Source: UBA1431 sp002329665
GTDB lineage: Bacteria > Bacillota > Clostridia > Christensenellales > UBA1431
Assembly (NCBI GenBank): GCA_040772545.1
Contig: JAXGXY010000001.1
Location: 372,001 to 436,000, forward strand
Direction: 5' to 3'
DNA length: 64,000 bases
The position numbers were made by a program, and so were the translations under genes. The first letter of the stretch is position 1, and each line of letters begins with the position of its first letter. This document shows, in pieces, positions 8,008 to 15,208 of this stretch. The notes below the pieces were generated by a model that worked only from the letters and a program-made list of their open reading frames with translations, made no database searches and was not told the DNA's origin.

Positions 8008-9177
8008 TTATATGCGCGCGACGCCGTCTTCACGCGCCGCCTTCGCCACTGCTTTTGCGACCGCCGGCGCCACCCGCGGGTCGAGCGCGTCCGGAATGAC
8101 GTAGTCGGGAGCGAGGTTCAAATGCGCGAGCTCTGCGATCGCCTTCGCCGCGGCGAGCTTCATGCCGGCGGTGATGTCGCGCGCCCGTACGTCCAGCGCG
8201 CCGCGCAGAATCCCCGGGAAAGCGAGCACGTTGTTGACCTGGTTGGGGAAGTCGCTCCGCCCCGTGCCCACCACGGCGGCGCCGGCCGACCTAGCCAGAT
8301 CGGGCATGATTTCCGGCTCGGGGTTGCACATGGCGAACACGATGGGCCCCGGGGCCATCGTCCTGACCATACCGGGCGTCAGGCAGCCGGGGGCGGAGAG
8401 ACCGATGAACAGATCCGCGCCGGGCAGGACGTCGGCGAGGCCGCCGCGTTTCCCGCTGCGGTTGGTGAGGCTTGCCAGGGCCATTTTTTCGGGGTTGAGC
8501 CCGGCGCGGCCCTCGAAGATGGCGCCTTTGGAATCGCAAAGGACGATGTCGCTTACCCCCGCCTTCAGGAGCAGGCGCGTCACGGCGATCGCTGCAGCGC
8601 CGGCGCCGTTTACGACGGCCGAAACCCCGCCGATCGCGCGGCCCGTCAGTTGCAGGGCCCCGATCAGCGCGGCCAGGGCAACCACCGCGGTCCCGTGCTG
8701 GTCGTCGTGGAAGACCGGTATGTCGCAGGTTTCCCTGAGCCGCCTTTCGATCTCGAAACAGCGCGGAGCGGAAATGTCTTCGAGGTTGACCGCGCCGAAA
8801 CTCCCGCATAAAAGCCGTACCGTCTCTACGATCGTATCGACGTCCTTCGTGCGCAGGCAAAGGGGGAACGCGTCGATGTTCGCGAATCTACGAAACAGCG
8901 CGCACTTGCCTTCCATCACCGGCATGCTCGCTTCGGGGCCGATGTCGCCCAGGCCGAGCACGGCCGTGCCGTCGGTTATGACGGCAACGGTGTTGTGGCG
9001 CCGCGTCAGCGCGTAGGACAGGTCGGGGTCGTTTTCGATCTCCCGGCAGGCCTGCGCCACCCCCGGCGTGTATGCAAGGGAAAGGTCGTCGCGCGTCTCA
9101 AGATCCACGTTGCTTTCGATCCTGATTTTCCCCGCCCATTCACGGTGCTTTTGCAGAGAACGTTCGCTAATGGTCAT
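8008..9177 (-). CDS. Malic enzyme (oxaloacetate-decarboxylating malate dehydrogenase)
   Basis: Oxidatively decarboxylates malate to pyruvate and CO2 with NAD(P)+. The 389 residues match the short bacterial malic enzyme: SLAYTPGVAQAC, the metal site LEDISAPRCFEIE, the loop VFHDDQHGTAVV, the nucleotide-binding VNGAGAAAIA, and VFAMCNPEPEI followed by GRSDFPNQVNN. It lacks the phosphotransacetylase-like C-terminal domain of MaeB. The start at 9177 is chosen because GGAGGTGG precedes it; an ATG seven codons earlier does not have one. It is the only - strand gene in the first half of the window and has its own promoter. Cofactor preference cannot be read with certainty. Confidence 0.93.
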   Translation of the reverse strand: MTISERSLQKHREWAGKIRIESNVDLETRDDLSLAYTPGVAQACREIENDPDLSYALTRRHNTVAVITDGTAVLGLGDIGPEASMPVMEGKCALFRRFANIDAFPLCLRTKDVDTIVETVRLLCGSFGAVNLEDISAPRCFEIERRLRETCDIPVFHDDQHGTAVVALAALIGALQLTGRAIGGVSAVVNGAGAAAIAVTRLLLKAGVSDIVLCDSKGAIFEGRAGLNPEKMALASLTNRSGKRGGLADVLPGADLFIGLSAPGCLTPGMVRTMAPGPIVFAMCNPEPEIMPDLARSAGAAVVGTGRSDFPNQVNNVLAFPGILRGALDVRARDITAGMKLAAAKAIAELAHLNLAPDYVIPDALDPRVAPAVAKAVAKAAREDGVARI

Positions 9178-9227
9178 GCGCGACCACCTCCGGCTCATAA
9201 AATGTAGTGCAGTTGCCCGCCGTATCC

Positions 9228-9257
9228 ATTATGCACGCAAAGTGATTCGGGTGTAAA
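9228..9257 (-). promoter_or_regulatory. Promoter for malic enzyme gene
   Basis: Read on the - strand, TTTACA (9252-9257) and CATAAT (9228-9233) are 18 nt apart, about 50 nt upstream of the chosen start. It is divergent from the promoter at 9290. Confidence 0.55.
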
Positions 9258-9289
9258 GCATAAAAGCAAAACGTTTATCCCGGAAGCGG

Positions 9290-9319
9290 TTGAAGAACAC
9301 GGCTGGAAAATGCTATATT
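9290..9319 (+). promoter_or_regulatory. Promoter for the LppM-like lipoprotein gene
   Basis: TTGAAG at 9290-9295 and TATATT at 9314-9319 are 18 nt apart, and TGC just before the -10 gives an extended -10 element. The leader would be about 125 nt long and includes the hairpin-forming 17-mer at 9369. Apart from this and the malic enzyme promoter, I see nothing else in 9178-9452. Confidence 0.5.
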
Positions 9320-9368
9320 ATCTCATAGGAGGGAATACTATCCGTTTGCGCACACGAGCTAAGGTGTA

Positions 9369-9385
9369 TGCAGGAGTTTTCGTTT
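9369..9385 (+). repeat. 17-mer repeat, copy 1 (leader of the LppM-like gene)
   Basis: TGCAGGAGTTTTCGTTT occurs here and again, identically, at 36096-36112 upstream of mraZ. In this copy the following TCCTGC pairs with GCAGGA to form a small hairpin. An identical 17-mer at two unrelated intergenic sites is unlikely by chance in 64 kb. Confidence 0.6.
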
Positions 9386-9452
9386 CCTGCGGTTAATATG
9401 AGTGAAAAGAAGGTCCGGCAAATCAACAAATTAATATGAGGGAGTTGTTCGC

Positions 9453-10343
9453 ATGATAAAGAAGAGGATATTGGCTATACTTCTAGTGCTGCTGGTGTTC
9501 CTGCTGGCAGGATGCATCAAATCGACGATAAGCGTGAACGTGAATCCGGACGGTTCGGGTACGAGCAAAATCATCATGGGCCTGTCCAAACAATACCAGG
9601 CTATGGTGGAGCAGGAGGGTACGAGCGTCAAGGACATGTTCAGCGAGGCGTCGAACGAGTTCACGGCCCAGGGTTACACGGTTGCCGATTATTCAGACGA
9701 TAAATACGTAGGCATCGCACTCACGAAAGAGTTCCAGAACCTTAACGACGCCGGCCTCGAGGGGCTTGACATCACCGTCAGCGATACGGAGCCGAAGACG
9801 GTCAAAATCAACGGCACCGTCGACACGAGTTCCGAGCTGCAGTCACAGGGGCAGGATCCCGCTACGCTGGCCTCGATGGGCGATTTGGAGATGTCGTTCG
9901 AAATCACTCTCCCCGGCCCGGCTTCCACCCATAACGCGACGTCGGTGACCGGCAACACGTATAAGTGGGACCTTCTGCAACAGCAGAACATTCAGCTCGA
10001 GGCGACGCTTTCCGGTGCGTCGTCGACCAACTGGCTGCTGATCGGCGGTATCGTCGGCGGGGTGCTTATCATCGCGATCATCGTCATCATCATCATGCTG
10101 GCAGGCCGGAAGAAGAAGGCCCAAATGGCACAGGAACAGTATGCGCAGCAGTATCAGCCCGTTACTCCCGTGCAGCCGGCACAGCCTGAGCCCACAACCG
10201 AGCCCGAGCCCGAGCCTGCGCCCGCGCCTGAGCCGGAGCCCGAGCCCGCGCCCACGCCTGAGCCGGAGCCCGAGCCCGCGCCCGCGCCGGAGGAGACCGA
10301 ATCCGGCAACGGAACGGAACAGGCGGACGACAAGCAGGAATAA
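9453..10343 (+). CDS. LppM-like lipoprotein with transmembrane anchor and Pro-Glu-rich tail
   Basis: A predicted membrane lipoprotein of unknown function. A signal peptide ends in the lipobox LAGC (Cys at residue 21). Residues 22-195 resemble the LppM/DUF3153 domain (SVNVNPDGSGTSKIIMGL is typical). A hydrophobic segment at about 199-222 is followed by RKKK, then a tail of repeated Pro, Glu and Ala (about 240-282). The lipid anchor puts the main domain outside the membrane, and the charge pattern puts the tail in the cytoplasm. The GAGGGAG ribosome binding site supports the start. A sortase gene follows, but this protein has no LPXTG-like sorting signal. Mycobacterial LppM is linked to surface lipids; I do not infer that role here. 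Confidence 0.8.
   Translation: MIKKRILAILLVLLVFLLAGCIKSTISVNVNPDGSGTSKIIMGLSKQYQAMVEQEGTSVKDMFSEASNEFTAQGYTVADYSDDKYVGIALTKEFQNLNDAGLEGLDITVSDTEPKTVKINGTVDTSSELQSQGQDPATLASMGDLEMSFEITLPGPASTHNATSVTGNTYKWDLLQQQNIQLEATLSGASSTNWLLIGGIVGGVLIIAIIVIIIMLAGRKKKAQMAQEQYAQQYQPVTPVQPAQPEPTTEPEPEPAPAPEPEPEPAPTPEPEPEPAPAPEETESGNGTEQADDKQE
10227..10286 (+). repeat. Two 30-bp tandem repeats coding for the Pro-Glu-rich tail
   Basis: A 30-bp unit beginning CCTGAGCCGGAGCCCGAGCC is present at 10227-10256 and 10257-10286 with one difference (ACG versus GCG at the end). It encodes the PEPEPEPAP-type repeat of the lipoprotein, and a partial unit precedes it. Copy number may vary by slippage. Confidence 0.8.
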
Positions 10344-10352
10344 CATCAAATG

Positions 10353-10407
10353 TAACAGGGACGCGGCCCCCTCCGGCGTCGTCGGCAGGGGGCCGCTGTA
10401 ACCTGTT
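10353..10407 (+). terminator. GC-rich hairpin after the LppM-like gene
   Basis: A perfect 10-bp stem GCGGCCCCCT (10363-10372) / AGGGGGCCGC (10387-10396) is flanked by a second pairing AACAGG/CCTGTT. There is no U-tract, so it may be a weak terminator or an mRNA-stabilising structure between the lipoprotein and sortase genes. Confidence 0.45.
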
Positions 10408-10438
10408 TGCACAAGAGGACGGTGGTTCTTCAAGCGCC

Positions 10439-11155
10439 ATGAAACGAAACGAAAGCAAGAAACGCCTCAAACGTAAAGATCCCCGGTTCATTGCCGGGAT
10501 GGTGCTGCTCGTTATCGGACTGGGATTCCTTTGTTACGCGGGGGGGATAAAACTGTACGTCCTGTTTGCGAAGAATGCGGCGGTGGGCAAGTACCTTGAA
10601 GGGAAGAACCTGCCCGGCTCCTATCTTTTTTCGGACGGAAGGTATCTCCCGATGCCGGACGGTTCGCTCGCCTACGATTGGCAGGATATGCTGCCGGGCG
10701 ACGAGACCGACGGCCCGATTACCCTGGACGTCCCGAAGCCCGACGCCGTGATCGAGGTCCCGGCGATCGAACTGCGCGCGGGGGTCTACCGGACGCAGTA
10801 CGTGTCCGAAATGTATAGATTCATGCGGTACGGCGCCGGCATGTACCCCGGGACGGCGCCGCCGGGGACGCGGGGCAACCTGTGCATGGCGGCGCACAGG
10901 ACCGGCCCGTCGGATTTTTTCGCTCACCTGCACAAACTGAAAAGTGGGGACGAGATTTACCTTTATCACGAGGACCAGGGCTTCAAGTACAGCGTGGAAA
11001 GCGTACGGATCGTGGACCGCGACGATTGGAGCGTGGTGCGGCCGCTTTCCTACGCCGCTATGACGTTGACGACCTGCCAGGCCGAAGGCGGCGAGTCCAA
11101 TGCGAAGCGTTTGGTCGTGCGCGCGCGCATGGTGGGCGTGGGGGACAATTCGTAA
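10439..11155 (+). CDS. Sortase family protein (class D/E-like)
   Basis: A membrane-anchored cysteine transpeptidase of 238 residues. A basic N-terminus is followed by one membrane segment (about residues 18-38) and an extracytoplasmic sortase domain. The catalytic triad is visible: His at about 153 (AAHRTG), Cys at about 213 (LTTC) and Arg at about 224 (AKRLVVRA). Sortases join LPXTG-type proteins to the cell wall or to pilins; no substrate with a sorting signal is encoded in this window. The ribosome binding site is weak (GAGGA lies about 20 nt upstream). The subclass is only a guess from the overall layout. Confidence 0.88.
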   Translation: MKRNESKKRLKRKDPRFIAGMVLLVIGLGFLCYAGGIKLYVLFAKNAAVGKYLEGKNLPGSYLFSDGRYLPMPDGSLAYDWQDMLPGDETDGPITLDVPKPDAVIEVPAIELRAGVYRTQYVSEMYRFMRYGAGMYPGTAPPGTRGNLCMAAHRTGPSDFFAHLHKLKSGDEIYLYHEDQGFKYSVESVRIVDRDDWSVVRPLSYAAMTLTTCQAEGGESNAKRLVVRARMVGVGDNS

Positions 11156-11187
11156 ACCCGGAAAGTCCGGCGGGAAGAGGAATGCAT

Positions 11188-11397
11188 ATGGTGCGAAAGA
11201 CGCTTGCGCTTGCCCTTGAAAACGGAAAGCCCGTGAGGATTGTTTACGATTCCGGGAAGGCGCTGACCGAGCGCACGGTGGATGTGGTTTCCCTCGATGG
11301 GGACCGGTTCACCGCTTTTTGCCGTTTAAGGAAGCGTCGGCGCACGTTCAAACTCGACGGGGTCCTTTCCGCGGTCCTGCTGGATAGCGGGCCGTAG
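11188..11397 (+). CDS. Stand-alone mini WYL-like domain protein
   Basis: A 69-residue protein whose sequence resembles the core of a WYL domain, a ligand-sensing module usually at the C-terminus of transcription factors: KPVRIVYDSG, then RTVDVVSLDGDRFTAFC, then RKRRRTFKLDGVLSAV. There is no DNA-binding helix-turn-helix. The start at 11188 is chosen over the ATG two codons earlier because AGAGG at 11176-11180 is then 8 nt away. It lies 32 nt after the sortase gene on the same strand. The function is unknown; similarity to WYL is judged by eye. Confidence 0.6.
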   Translation: MVRKTLALALENGKPVRIVYDSGKALTERTVDVVSLDGDRFTAFCRLRKRRRTFKLDGVLSAVLLDSGP

Positions 11398-11418
11398 GTT
11401 CTTTTTTGGCGGATATTA

Positions 11419-11447
11419 TTGAATTTCGATGAAAGTTCTCGTATAAT
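11419..11447 (+). promoter_or_regulatory. Sigma-A-type promoter for the small gene at 11486
   Basis: TTGAAT at 11419-11424 and TATAAT at 11442-11447 are separated by 17 nt. The start of transcription would be near 11454, giving a leader of about 32 nt. Confidence 0.7.
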
Positions 11448-11485
11448 GTGGATACTGGCAAATAATTACAGTTGGGGTGCTGGAT

Positions 11486-11830
11486 ATGACCCGAGAACAT
11501 GGCGCAACGGGGGAGAACGGCGTAAATCCGCATAGAGAGGGCGCCGATGCTGTGTCGGCGGAAAAAAAGCAGGTGCTCATCGACAAAAAATACCGCAACG
11601 GTCCGGGCAGTTCTCAGATCCTCGAATCGATCAAAAACATGGACGATGCCGCCCTAGTCGAAACGATCAGCTACGAGCGCAAGCGCCTCAACGACCTTGC
11701 GCAAAAAGCGCTGGAGGACGGCGGCAACCTCGACGTTGAAACCGTCAGGGAACAGAACCGCGTCGTCGAATCGCTTTTGAACGAGGCGGTCTTAAGGCGA
11801 ATCGAAGGTTTTGAAGAGCAGAACAGGTAA
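11486..11830 (+). CDS. Small helical protein with a Spo0E-like two-helix region
   Basis: A 114-residue hydrophilic protein. The N-terminal 35 residues look disordered. Residues about 60-105 form two likely helices joined by a short turn: ISYERKRLNDLAQ, then DVETVREQNRVVESLLNEAV. This resembles Spo0E-type aspartyl-phosphate phosphatases, but the diagnostic SQELD motif is not present (NRVVE is at that place). It is therefore either a divergent member or an unrelated helical hairpin. GGGG lies 8 nt before the ATG. Its neighbour downstream is a PP2C-type phosphatase gene with a separate promoter. Confidence 0.5.
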   Translation: MTREHGATGENGVNPHREGADAVSAEKKQVLIDKKYRNGPGSSQILESIKNMDDAALVETISYERKRLNDLAQKALEDGGNLDVETVREQNRVVESLLNEAVLRRIEGFEEQNR

Positions 11831-11856
11831 AATAGCCTGACTAAGCCATAACGAGG

Positions 11857-11886
11857 TTGACCGTGCCGATACACGCCATGTATAAT
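11857..11886 (+). promoter_or_regulatory. Promoter immediately upstream of a terminator hairpin
   Basis: TTGACC at 11857-11862 and TATAAT at 11881-11886 are 18 nt apart. The predicted start near 11893 is directly before the hairpin at 11896, so transcripts from it would meet a terminator within about 45 nt. Confidence 0.6.
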
Positions 11887-11895
11887 GAAATAGGG

Positions 11896-11937
11896 TGCTG
11901 GTGAAAGATGCGCTGGGTCTTTGCACCAGCATTTTTT
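11896..11937 (+). terminator. Terminator or attenuator hairpin before the PAS-PP2C gene
   Basis: TGCTGGTG-AAAGA pairs with TCTTT-(G)-CACCAGCA with one bulged G, followed by six T. It may end the transcript of the small gene at 11486, or act as an attenuator for the phosphatase gene whose start is 49 nt further on. Confidence 0.7.
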
Positions 11938-11985
11938 ACTAGGAACAGCCCGGTGCCCACGCTTACGGGCGAAAAGGACGTAGCC

Positions 11986-13074
11986 ATGGGAAAAAAGACG
12001 TCGGACATCGATTTTAAGAATCTCGTCGTGAACGCGATGAAAGAAATGATGCGATTGGTGGACTCAAACGGCGTCGTTTTGTTTGCGAACCAGCAGATGG
12101 TCGAAACGTTCGGGAACAAGGCGTATGAAACCCGTGCGCTGGGGGAGCCCGCCCGCGCGATCGGCGAAATGAAAGAATACCGCGTCGGGGACCGCATCTA
12201 CGAGATGGTGGCGACGAAGTCGAACGACGCTTCGGGCAGCCCCGTCGCCGTCCTCGAAACGTACCGCGACGTGACCGAACAGCGCCTCATGCAGGCCGAC
12301 CTGATGAATAAAAACGAAAAGATGGAAGAGCAGATGGATCTCGCGCTCCGCGTGCAGCGTGCGCTATTGCCCGCGAAACTCCCGGACACGTTCCCGTTTT
12401 CCTTCCATTTCGGGTTCGAACCCTGTGAAAAGGTCGGCGGGGACCTCTACGACGTCTTCGACATGGGACGCGGGTACTGTGCGTTTTACATCGCGGACGT
12501 TTCGGGGCACGGAATCGTCGCCGCCATGCTCACGGTCTTTTTGAAACAGGCGGCGCGGGCCTATCTGAAGAACGAGGATTATTCGCCCTCAAGGATACTA
12601 TCCTACATCTACGAAATGTTCAACGAACTCGGCCTAGAAGACGATATATATATTACGATGTTTTTCGGCGTGCTCAACACGAACGACGCCACGATCACAT
12701 ACGCCAATGCAGGGCATAACTGCGCCCCCCTGCTCTACGACGGCATCACCGTCAGGGAGCTTTCCCTCCCCAGCGTACCCATCTGCAGATGGTTCACGCG
12801 CCCCGGGTATAAGGACAGGAAGGTGCAGATGCCCACCGGAAGCAGGCTGCTGCTATACACGGACGGCCTGCCCGACTGCTGCGCCGTATTCAGGGACCCG
12901 GAAAACGTGAAGACCCGCCTATTCGAGGCGCCGACGGGGGAGGCGCTCATCGAGGACCTCCTCGACACCGTGCGCCGGGAAGAGGAGCCCTCCGGCAGGA
13001 GGGACGACATCGCGATCCTGCTTTTGGAGCGCGAGTACGATTATTGTACGGGGCGAGCCCAGCAGGAGGGGTGA
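11986..13074 (+). CDS. PAS-domain PP2C-type (SpoIIE/RsbU-like) protein phosphatase
   Basis: A cytoplasmic serine/threonine phosphatase of 362 residues. Residues 1-100 form a PAS-like sensor (LVDSNGVVLFANQQMVE, ending in the YRDVTEQ motif), followed by a short coiled coil and a PP2C domain from about residue 115. Metal-binding residues are present in GGDLYDVF, IADVSGHG, YTDGLPD and RRDDIAIL, so it should be active. Such enzymes usually dephosphorylate an anti-anti-sigma factor (SpoIIAA/RsbV type); none is encoded nearby. The start at 11986 follows AAAGGA; the open frame upstream runs through the terminator hairpin. cdaA begins 10 nt after its stop, which suggests cotranscription with the c-di-AMP synthase. 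Confidence 0.88.
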   Translation: MGKKTSDIDFKNLVVNAMKEMMRLVDSNGVVLFANQQMVETFGNKAYETRALGEPARAIGEMKEYRVGDRIYEMVATKSNDASGSPVAVLETYRDVTEQRLMQADLMNKNEKMEEQMDLALRVQRALLPAKLPDTFPFSFHFGFEPCEKVGGDLYDVFDMGRGYCAFYIADVSGHGIVAAMLTVFLKQAARAYLKNEDYSPSRILSYIYEMFNELGLEDDIYITMFFGVLNTNDATITYANAGHNCAPLLYDGITVRELSLPSVPICRWFTRPGYKDRKVQMPTGSRLLLYTDGLPDCCAVFRDPENVKTRLFEAPTGEALIEDLLDTVRREEEPSGRRDDIAILLLEREYDYCTGRAQQEG

Positions 13075-13084
13075 GGGATAAGCG

Positions 13085-13918
13085 TTGGAGGATATACTGC
13101 TCCAGATAAAAAACAGCATAACGCAGTTCACCTTCAAGGACATCATCGATATCCTTATCGTCGCCTATTTTCTCTACCGGCTGCTTCTGCTCGTCAAGAA
13201 AACGCGGGCGATGCAGGGCCTGAAGGGCCTCGGCATCCTGCTTATTGCCTCGCGCATCTGCGACATGCTCAAGCTCACGACGGTGTCCTGGATGCTCAAC
13301 AACATCATCAGCGCGGGTGCTATCGTCCTTATCATACTGTTCCAGCCGGAGTTGCGCCATGCGCTGGAACAGATCGGACGGAGGACGGCGTTTGAGTCCA
13401 ACCCGTTCGGCGACACCGAGGCTTCCGACGTCAGCGCAGAGATACACCGCGCGCTTCTGTCCCTGTCCAAACAGCGCATCGGCGCGCTCATCGTCATCGA
13501 GCAGACGACGCAGCTGGGCGAACTGATCGATACGGGGACCCGCATGGACAGCCGCGTCACCGCTTCACTGATCGAAACGGTGTTCTATCCCGGTACGATG
13601 CTGCACGACGGGGCGATGATCGTCCGAGGCCTCAACGTCGTTGCGGCGGGCTGTTTCCTTCCTCTGAGCACCAACGACACGATCTCGCGTACGCTGGGCA
13701 CGCGTCACCGCGCCGCGCTGGGGGTGTCCGAGCAGAGCGACAGCGTGACTTTCATCGTGTCCGAAGAAACGGGCAACATATCCGTGGCGCGCGACGGGAA
13801 ACTCCGGATACATCTTGACACGATTGCCATCCGCCTGATACTCGAAGAGCTTTTCATGAAGAAAAACGGCGGGAGCAAGCCGTGGACCAGGATACTACGG
13901 AGGCAGAAGCATGAATAA
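13085..13918 (+). CDS. cdaA: Diadenylate cyclase CdaA
   Basis: Makes the second messenger c-di-AMP from two ATP. The 277 residues have an N-terminal membrane region with about three segments (residues 20-90) and a DAC domain carrying both catalytic motifs: DGA at about 175 (MLHDGAMIV) and RHR at 207-209 (GTRHRAALG). The start is a TTG with GAGGGGTGAGGG just upstream. The 3' end overlaps cdaR by 8 nt. c-di-AMP controls potassium, osmotic balance and wall homeostasis. Here the gene is preceded by a PP2C phosphatase gene, and glmM is not in the operon. Confidence 0.96.
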   Translation: MEDILLQIKNSITQFTFKDIIDILIVAYFLYRLLLLVKKTRAMQGLKGLGILLIASRICDMLKLTTVSWMLNNIISAGAIVLIILFQPELRHALEQIGRRTAFESNPFGDTEASDVSAEIHRALLSLSKQRIGALIVIEQTTQLGELIDTGTRMDSRVTASLIETVFYPGTMLHDGAMIVRGLNVVAAGCFLPLSTNDTISRTLGTRHRAALGVSEQSDSVTFIVSEETGNISVARDGKLRIHLDTIAIRLILEELFMKKNGGSKPWTRILRRQKHE

Positions 13919-15155
13919 GCTCATAGAGAAACTCAGAAGCAATCTATCGCTCAAACTCGTATCGCTTATCTTCGCGTTTCTGATATGGACCTTCGTGCTG
14001 AGCGAGACCAACCCCGTGCGCGACAAGGCGTTCGAAAACGTTTCGGTCACCGTCACCGGAGAACAGACGCTTGCTGAAAACGGGCTGGTGATCATCGGCA
14101 ACTGGACGGACAAAATCAAGAACCTGAGGATCGATACGGAAATCCTCAGAAACGATTATTTCCGCGTCACGGCCGACGATTTCAAGGTCACGCTCGACCT
14201 TTCCTCCATACAGACCCCCGGGACGTACGAACTGCGCTTGGACGTCGCCGAACCACCGCGGATAATCCGCGTAACAGGCATGTCGGTCTCTACCATCACG
14301 CTGGAAGTCGACCGGAAAGTCTCGCGCGAGGTGCCCGTCCAGCACCGCATCGAAGGCCGGCTCCCGGAGGGATACTGGATGGGCGAGCCCGAGGTCACCC
14401 CGGAGACGGTACGGATCAGCGGCCCGCAGCGCATGATAGACAGCGTGCAGAAAGCCGCCTGCGTCATCAATGTGGACGGGCTCGACAAAAGCTATAACGA
14501 CAAGATGCCGGTGACCTTTTTCGATGCCGACGACAACGAGTTGAAGGACCTGCAGCTCACCGGAGGGACACCTTCGGCCATCGTGAAGATGGACGTCTAT
14601 CCGTATAAGGACGTGGGTTTCGACCTGTCTTCGATCCTGGCCGGGAAAGACAAGGTCGCGCCCGGATACATCGTCAAGAGCGTGACCGTGAGCAGGCCCA
14701 GCATCAGGATCGCGGGCCCGGCCGACAAAATTGAGGAGATCGATTCGTTTACGCTCGATACGATAAACGTCGAAAACGCGAGCGCGACGATCGTGAAGAC
14801 GCTCCCGGTAAAGGTTCCCGACGGCGTCATCCTCGTCGACGGCACGACGGAAGTAGAAATCGTCGTCGAGATCAGCGAGATCGAAGACGTCGCGCATTTC
14901 GATAACCTGCCCGTTCGCGTCATCGGCACCGCGAACGGGCAGGTGACGGTGGCGCAGTCATCGGTGTCGGTGGACGTCCGGGGGCCCAAACGGGCCGTGA
15001 ACGCGCTCAGGGCGTCCGATCTGCGCGTGTATGTCGATGTCGACGGCTTCGAAAAGGGGGACCACATCGCAAAGGTCAACGTCGGCCTGCCGCGAAGCCT
15101 CAAGGATGCGACGGTCACGGCGCAGCCGGTCAGCACGAGGGTGAAGGTTTACTAG
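13911..15155 (+). CDS. cdaR: YbbR-domain regulator of diadenylate cyclase CdaR
   Basis: A 414-residue protein with one N-terminal membrane segment (IFAFLIWTFVLSE) and an extracytoplasmic part made of repeated YbbR domains. I see about four, with recurring turns such as RKVSREVPVQHRIEGRLPEGY and PGYIVKSVTVSRPSIRIAGP. In Firmicutes CdaR binds CdaA in the membrane and modulates its activity. The ATG overlaps the end of cdaA, so the two are translationally coupled. A hairpin with a short U-tract follows. Confidence 0.92.
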   Translation: MNKLIEKLRSNLSLKLVSLIFAFLIWTFVLSETNPVRDKAFENVSVTVTGEQTLAENGLVIIGNWTDKIKNLRIDTEILRNDYFRVTADDFKVTLDLSSIQTPGTYELRLDVAEPPRIIRVTGMSVSTITLEVDRKVSREVPVQHRIEGRLPEGYWMGEPEVTPETVRISGPQRMIDSVQKAACVINVDGLDKSYNDKMPVTFFDADDNELKDLQLTGGTPSAIVKMDVYPYKDVGFDLSSILAGKDKVAPGYIVKSVTVSRPSIRIAGPADKIEEIDSFTLDTINVENASATIVKTLPVKVPDGVILVDGTTEVEIVVEISEIEDVAHFDNLPVRVIGTANGQVTVAQSSVSVDVRGPKRAVNALRASDLRVYVDVDGFEKGDHIAKVNVGLPRSLKDATVTAQPVSTRVKVY

Positions 15156-15178
15156 AAAATCTCTATTAAGGAGAAACG

Positions 15179-15204
15179 CGCCCTGCCTGGTCAGGGCGTT
15201 TGTT
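15179..15204 (+). terminator. Hairpin between cdaR and the P-loop gene
   Basis: A 7-bp stem CGCCCTG/CAGGGCG with loop CCTGGT is followed by TTTGTT. It can be the cdaR terminator. It also sits between an AAGGAG at 15168-15173 and the next start codon at 15209, so it could affect translation of that gene. Confidence 0.55.
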
Positions 15205-15208
15205 CGTA

